Source: Alphaproteobacteria bacterium
GTDB taxonomy: Bacteria > Pseudomonadota > Alphaproteobacteria > Micropepsales > Micropepsaceae
DNA: 8,957 nt
Assembly (NCBI GenBank): GCA_025935155.1
Contig: JAICVV010000058.1
Span: 1 to 8,957, forward strand
Reading direction: 5' to 3'
This document shows, in pieces, positions 4,747 through 8,957 of this stretch. The position numbers and the translations under genes were made by a program. Within the stretch, counting starts at the first letter, position 1, and every line of letters begins with the position of its first letter. The notes below the pieces were generated by a model. That model searched no databases and was not told the origin of the DNA. It saw only the letters and a list, made by a program, of their open reading frames with translations.

Positions 4747-6546
4747 ATGCAAAACCAGTGGGCCGCTGTCAAGGTCCCGCCGATGGCGCGGTCACATTTT
4801 GTGACCCTCGATGCCGGATTACCTGGCGCAAGGCGCACCCTCAGCTTCGTCAACCCACGAACCGCGATCCGCGCCGATTCGCCCGAAGCGGTGTTGCCGG
4901 CCTTCGATGACATCGAGGCTGCACTCGGCGCGGGGTGCTACGTGGCCGGTTATTTCAGCTATGAGTCCGGTCATCTTCTAGAACCGAAGCTGGCGCCGGT
5001 GCTCCCTAAAAAGCGCGAGGTGCCGCTTTTGTGGGCCGGTGTATTCGGGAAGCCGGAACAGGGCGAAAGCGATAACGCCCCCGAGCATAGAATCGGAAGG
5101 GCCTATGCTGGCCCACTTCAACATGAATGGAATGACCGAGAATATCGCCAGCGCTTCGATTGCGTTCGGGAATTTATCGCCGCTGGCGATGTCTATCAGG
5201 TCAACCTGACGTTTCGTTCCGAATTTGCTTTCGCAGGTTCGCCCTTCTCTCTCTACCGGCGGCTCCGGGCGCAGGCCGCGGCACCATATTCGGCCTTCAT
5301 CGACGATGGCGAGCGGCAGATCCTCAGCCTTTCGCCGGAACTGTTCTTCTCGATCGCGGCCGATGGGGACATTACGGCGCGCCCCATGAAGGGTACCGCG
5401 CCGCGCAGTCAGGACGCCGCGGCCGACGAGCGGGCGAAGATATTGCTCCAGACGAGCACCAAAGAGCGCGCTGAAAACCTGATGATTGTCGATCTCATGC
5501 GCAACGATCTCGGGCGTATTTGCGAACTGGGCAGTGTGCACGTGCCCAAACTGTTCACGGTTGAAACCTATCCCACCGTGCACCAGATGGTTTCGACCGT
5601 GCGGGGCAAATTGCGGCAAAACACGCCTCCGCGCGAAGTATTGAAAGCGCTATTTCCCTGCGGCTCCGTCACCGGCGCGCCGAAAATCCGCGCCATGGAA
5701 ATCGTTCGCGAACTCGAGCAAAGCCCGCGGGGCGTGTATTGCGGCGCTATCGGATATTTTTCGCCGGACGGTTCGGCGCAATTCAACGTGTCCATTCGCA
5801 CGATTACCGTTCGTGGACACCGCGGCAGCCTGGGCGTGGGCGGCGCAGTGGTGCAGGACTCGCAAGCCGAAAGCGAATATGCCGAGTGTTTGCTCAAGGC
5901 GCGCTATTTCACCGAAATGCGCAAGCCGATTGAACTGATCGAAACGTTGCGATGGTCTAAGGAAGGCGGATTTGGACGTCTCGATTTTCATCTTGCCCGA
6001 TTGACTCAATCCGCGGCAACGTTCGGCGTTTCTTTTTCGCGCGACGCTGCGCTGCGTTTGCTGCGTGAAAACGCGGGAGCGGACAATCCGCTCCGGGTAC
6101 GGCTCACGCTTTCAGAAACCGGAGAGTTGAACGTCAGCACTGCTCCACTGGAGGAACAGCCTGAGCGCTGGCGCTTTTCGCTTTCGCAGCACCGCACCTT
6201 CAGCGGCGATCTTTTTCTTCAGCACAAGACAAACTGGCGCGAGCTGTACGAGGAGGAACACGCGAAAGCCAAGGCGGCGGGTTGCGATGAGGCGGTGTTT
6301 CTGAACGAGCGTGGCGAAATCACCGAAGGTAGCCGCACCAACATTTTCCTGATGACGGAGAACGGTGAAATGGTAACGCCGCCTCTTTCTTCCGGGCTTT
6401 TGAACGGCTGCCTGCGGCGGGAACTGATTGAGAAGGGGCGCTGCCATGAGGGCGTCCTCTACTCCTCCGATCTGGCCCGTGCCAAAGAGATTTATCTTGG
6501 AAATTCGCTGCGCGGTCTTATTCCCGCACATCTGCCACGGAGCTGA
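4747..6546 (+). CDS. pabB: Aminodeoxychorismate synthase component I fused to aminodeoxychorismate lyase (PabB-PabC)
   Basis: The 599-residue protein joins two steps of p-aminobenzoate synthesis for folate. The first part, to about residue 390, is a chorismate-binding enzyme making 4-amino-4-deoxychorismate. It shows GYFSYESG near the N-terminus, GDVYQVNLTFR (from 147), PMKGT (Lys215 at the position of the covalent-intermediate lysine typical of PabB, where TrpE has Ala), ENLMIVDLMRNDLGR, CGSVTGAPKIRAME (305 onward) and GVGGAVVQDSQAESEY (from 363). The second part, about 394-599, is a class IV PLP aminotransferase fold that releases pyruvate to give p-aminobenzoate: Lys494 in QHKTNWRELY is the probable PLP lysine, followed by ITEGSRTNIF, GLLNGCLRR and YLGNSLRGL. 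Length fits known PabBC fusions. The glutamine amidotransferase PabA is not in the window and must act from another locus. The gene seems to stand alone, with 295 bases of gap upstream and 114 downstream. The precise start (4747 or 4783) is uncertain; the family call is firm. Confidence 0.93.
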   Translation: MQNQWAAVKVPPMARSHFVTLDAGLPGARRTLSFVNPRTAIRADSPEAVLPAFDDIEAALGAGCYVAGYFSYESGHLLEPKLAPVLPKKREVPLLWAGVFGKPEQGESDNAPEHRIGRAYAGPLQHEWNDREYRQRFDCVREFIAAGDVYQVNLTFRSEFAFAGSPFSLYRRLRAQAAAPYSAFIDDGERQILSLSPELFFSIAADGDITARPMKGTAPRSQDAAADERAKILLQTSTKERAENLMIVDLMRNDLGRICELGSVHVPKLFTVETYPTVHQMVSTVRGKLRQNTPPREVLKALFPCGSVTGAPKIRAMEIVRELEQSPRGVYCGAIGYFSPDGSAQFNVSIRTITVRGHRGSLGVGGAVVQDSQAESEYAECLLKARYFTEMRKPIELIETLRWSKEGGFGRLDFHLARLTQSAATFGVSFSRDAALRLLRENAGADNPLRVRLTLSETGELNVSTAPLEEQPERWRFSLSQHRTFSGDLFLQHKTNWRELYEEEHAKAKAAGCDEAVFLNERGEITEGSRTNIFLMTENGEMVTPPLSSGLLNGCLRRELIEKGRCHEGVLYSSDLARAKEIYLGNSLRGLIPAHLPRS

Positions 6547-6598
6547 AGATCATGCGTTCCTTAGGGGGACATCTTTCGACATGCCGATTGTATCCTCG

Positions 6599-6627
6599 TT
6601 GTCAGCTGAGAGAACGATCCATGAAAT
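6599..6627 (+). promoter_or_regulatory. Possible sigma70-type promoter for the methyltransferase gene
   Basis: TTGTCA (6599-6604, 5 of 6 matches to TTGACA) and TGAAAT (6622-6627, 4 of 6 to TATAAT) are separated by 17 bases, within the 114-base gap before ATG 6661. A transcript would start near 6634 and leave a leader of about 27 bases containing the ribosome site GAAGG (6649-6653). This is a consensus match only; read-through from pabBC is also possible. Confidence 0.3.
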
Positions 6628-6660
6628 CCCGCGTTTCAGCACGCCGATGAAGGTTCTCCG

Positions 6661-7848
6661 ATGCCGGCACATCCAGTAATCCGGCTGAAGCCGCGCGAAG
6701 GCCGCCGCGCGCTCGCTGGTGGCCCGTGGATATTCTCGAACGAGATCGCGATGGACGCGGCCGTGAAAGCGCTGGCGCCGGGTTCGCTGGTGAACGCGCA
6801 AACGTCGGACAGCCGCCCTCTGGGCACGGGTTACTTCAATCCAAAAAGCCTGATTGCGGTCCGGCTCCTCGACACTGTTCCGGATGCCGAGATTGGCGAC
6901 GCCTTCTTTGCCTCTCATTTGGCCCGCGCGCTCGGCCGCCGCTCCGCACTGTTTGGCGAGCAGCACTACCGGCTGGTGCATGCGGAAGGCGACGGGCTGC
7001 CAGGGCTGACGATCGATCGCTTCGGCGATACCTGCGTGGTCCAGGTAACCACCGCGGGTATGGAGGTTTTGACAGAAGCGATGCTCGAGGCGCTGGATGA
7101 GGTCATCTCCCCCGCAAATGTCGTGCTCCGCAACGATACGCCATCGCGCGCATTGGAGGGATTGGAGCAGTACGTGCGCACCGCGCGCGGTGAGCCGGCC
7201 TCACGCCTTTCAGTGGCGGAGAACGGCATCCACTATTGCGCCAATCCAGGGGCCGGCCAGAAGACCGGATGGTATTTCGACCAGAGAGACAATCGAGCCT
7301 TTATCGCCAAGCTCGCCAAGGGCCGCACACTGCTTGACTGCTATTGCCATACCGGCGGCTTCGCAATCCTTGCCGCGAAGGCCGGTGCGGCTGAGGTCAC
7401 CGGGATCGATTCGTCCGTGCTTGCTCTCGCCCTGGCAGAGGACGCTGCAAACGCGAACGGCATAGCTGGAAACTGCCGCTTCGTGAAAGCCGAGGCGTTC
7501 GAAGAGCTGGAGCGGCTCGGGAGGGCCGGCCAGAGCTTCGATATCGTTATTGCGGATCCGCCACCTTTCGTGAAGGCACGAAAAGATCTGGAGGCGGGGG
7601 CGCGCGCCTACCGCAAGCTCGCCCGGTTGGCAGCGTCAGTCACGGCCGCGAACGGATATCTGCTGCTGGCGTCGTGCTCGCACAACATGCCGCGCGACCG
7701 CTTCGAAATGGAATGCGCAATCGGTATCGCGCGGGCGGGGCGCCGCGCGGCGCTGATCCGCGATGCGGGTGCAGGGCCCGACCATCCCGTTCACCCGATG
7801 CTGCCGGAAACGGCTTACCTGAAGACGCTGGTCTACGCCCTCGACTAG
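6661..7848 (+). CDS. rlmI: Class I SAM-dependent rRNA methyltransferase, RlmI-like (23S rRNA m5C)
   Basis: The 395-residue cytosolic enzyme starts at ATG 6661, seven bases after GAAGG. An N-terminal PUA-like RNA-binding region (about 1-75, including IRLKPREGRRALAGGPWIFSNEI) is followed by a central region with HAEGDGLPGLTIDRFG and a Rossmann methyltransferase domain. Key motifs are GQKTGWYFDQRDNR (199-212), the SAM-binding loop LLDCYCHTGGFAI (about 224-236), acidic VTGIDSS after the second strand, IADPPPFVK (297-305), and ASCSHNM with Cys339 at the position of the candidate catalytic nucleophile. E. coli RlmI, about the same length (396), methylates C1962 of 23S rRNA to 5-methylcytidine. This protein keeps the full domain order, but its exact target is inferred by family. 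Its TAG stop overlaps that of the convergent potassium transporter gene, leaving no room for a terminator between them. Confidence 0.88.
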   Translation: MPAHPVIRLKPREGRRALAGGPWIFSNEIAMDAAVKALAPGSLVNAQTSDSRPLGTGYFNPKSLIAVRLLDTVPDAEIGDAFFASHLARALGRRSALFGEQHYRLVHAEGDGLPGLTIDRFGDTCVVQVTTAGMEVLTEAMLEALDEVISPANVVLRNDTPSRALEGLEQYVRTARGEPASRLSVAENGIHYCANPGAGQKTGWYFDQRDNRAFIAKLAKGRTLLDCYCHTGGFAILAAKAGAAEVTGIDSSVLALALAEDAANANGIAGNCRFVKAEAFEELERLGRAGQSFDIVIADPPPFVKARKDLEAGARAYRKLARLAASVTAANGYLLLASCSHNMPRDRFEMECAIGIARAGRRAALIRDAGAGPDHPVHPMLPETAYLKTLVYALD

Positions 7849-8957
7849 ATCGCCACCTGGGCGCCGAGTTCAACCACGCGATTTGGCGGCAAGCAGAAAA
7901 ATTTCGCCGGAGACAACGCATTGGAGGCGAGCCACATATACAGCGCGATCCGCCAGCGGGGGAGCGTCGGCTTCGAGGACGGCACCAGCGTTTCGCGCCC
8001 CAGAAAGAAGGTGGAGGTGTCCACATCGAGCGCGAGCCCATGCGCGCGTGCATCTGCCAGCGCACGCGGCACGTCGGGCGTTTCGAAAAATCCGAACTTC
8101 ACCTTCACCTCATAGAAGCCTTTGCCCATTTTCCGGACATCGACCCGATTCCGGGCTCGCACAAACGGTTTTCCTTCGAACGCGACATTCATCAGCACCA
8201 CGCGCTCATGCAGCACATGATAGTGCTTCATACTGTGGAGCAATGCGCCCGGCGCAAGATCGCTGCGAATGGTCATGAAAATGGCGGCTCCGGAGATGCG
8301 GTGGGACATCTTTTCCGCGCGGGCCAATAGCAGCTCAACCGGTAGCGCCCCCTCGCGAATTTTTTCCAAATGAGTGCGGCGGCCAAGCCGCCATGTATCC
8401 ATCACAATGAACACAGCAACCGCGATTCCGATGGGCAACCATCCGCCCTCGACGATTTTCAGGGAATTGGCGCCAAGAAACGCAAGATCGATAAGCGCCA
8501 GCGCTCCGAAAACCGGCACGACGAGCCAGCGGCTCCACTGCCACTGCCGCACGGCAACGACAGCAACCAGCGTTGTGCTCAGCACCATGATACCGGTCAC
8601 CGCAATGCCATAAGCCGTGGCGAGCGCGTCAGACGACTTGAAGATCAGCACGATCAGCACGACGCCAACGGCAAGCAGCGCGTTCATGCTGGGCACATAG
8701 ATTTGTCCGTACTCCGTCGCGGAGGTATGGCGTATCTCCATGCGGGGCAACTGTCCCAGCTGTACCGCCTGTTTCGAAATTGAAAAAACACCCGAAATGA
8801 CCGCCTGCGAGGCGATGATGGTGGCAACGGTCGCAATGCCGACAAGCGGATAGTGCGCCCAGTGCGGCGCGACAGCGTAGAATGCGATCGGCGTCTTCTT
8901 TGGATCCAGCAAGAGCGCCGCGCCCTGTCCAAAATAGTTGAGCACCAGCGCCGGCAG
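7845..8957 (-). CDS. kup: Low-affinity potassium transporter Kup, C-terminal part
   Basis: The frame is open to the right edge, so the start lies outside; 370 residues are visible of a family usually about 620-640 long, so roughly 260 N-terminal residues are missing. The visible part begins LPALVLNYFGQGALLL-like (here LPALVLNYFGQGAALL), a hallmark of KUP/HAK/KT K+ uptake proteins. It continues with SQAVISGVFSISKQAVQLG, RMEIRHTSATEYGQIYVP, several membrane helices (for example NALLAVGVVLIVLIF, AYGIAVTGIMVLSTTL) and GGWLPIGIAVAVFIVMDTW. The last 170 or so residues form the soluble cytoplasmic domain, ending FFCLPPNRVVELGAQVAI as in family members. It imports K+ across the inner membrane, probably with protons. 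It converges with the methyltransferase gene and its TAG overlaps that gene's stop by palindromy. Confidence 0.95.
   Translation of the reverse strand: MPALVLNYFGQGAALLLDPKKTPIAFYAVAPHWAHYPLVGIATVATIIASQAVISGVFSISKQAVQLGQLPRMEIRHTSATEYGQIYVPSMNALLAVGVVLIVLIFKSSDALATAYGIAVTGIMVLSTTLVAVVAVRQWQWSRWLVVPVFGALALIDLAFLGANSLKIVEGGWLPIGIAVAVFIVMDTWRLGRRTHLEKIREGALPVELLLARAEKMSHRISGAAIFMTIRSDLAPGALLHSMKHYHVLHERVVLMNVAFEGKPFVRARNRVDVRKMGKGFYEVKVKFGFFETPDVPRALADARAHGLALDVDTSTFFLGRETLVPSSKPTLPRWRIALYMWLASNALSPAKFFCLPPNRVVELGAQVAI

Noticed and set aside
7674..8330. A + strand open frame opposite the kup gene
   Set aside because: It is antisense to the clearly identified Kup sequence and overlaps the end of rlmI in another frame; no family features.

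Overview
The window is a GC-rich stretch of bacterial chromosome, most likely from an alphaproteobacterium. This placement rests on gene content and codon style (strong G/C preference at third positions) and was not confirmed by a search. I see no rRNA or tRNA gene, CRISPR array, insertion sequence or phage gene. All genes read on the + strand except the last, which converges on its neighbour.

Region 1 (1-661) is the 3' part of a PAPS-dependent sulfotransferase gene cut by the left edge. Region 2 (783-4451) is the most interesting part. It is a four-gene, apparently co-transcribed cluster: a small membrane protein of DUF2946 type that seems to start at a CTG codon; an outer-membrane beta-barrel protein with a periplasmic coiled coil and Pro/Ala-rich linker; a periplasmic metal-binding protein of the ZnuA/TroA class; and a metal ABC-3 family permease. 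The last two genes overlap by 4 bases. Together they form a route for a transition metal, probably zinc, from the outer membrane through the periplasm to the inner membrane. However, no ATP-binding subunit is encoded next to them.

Region 3 (4452-4746) is a 295-base non-coding gap holding two inverted repeats. Region 4 (4747-6546) encodes a single-chain PabB-PabC fusion that turns chorismate into p-aminobenzoate for folate synthesis, with a PabA amidotransferase needed from elsewhere. After a 114-base gap with a possible sigma70-type promoter, 6661-7848 encodes an RlmI-type 23S rRNA cytosine methyltransferase. Its stop codon overlaps, inside a CTAG tetranucleotide, the stop codon of the convergent gene at 7845-8957, the C-terminal part of a Kup potassium transporter running off the right edge.

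Apart from the metal cluster, the genes are ordinary chromosomal housekeeping genes with no visible functional link to one another.
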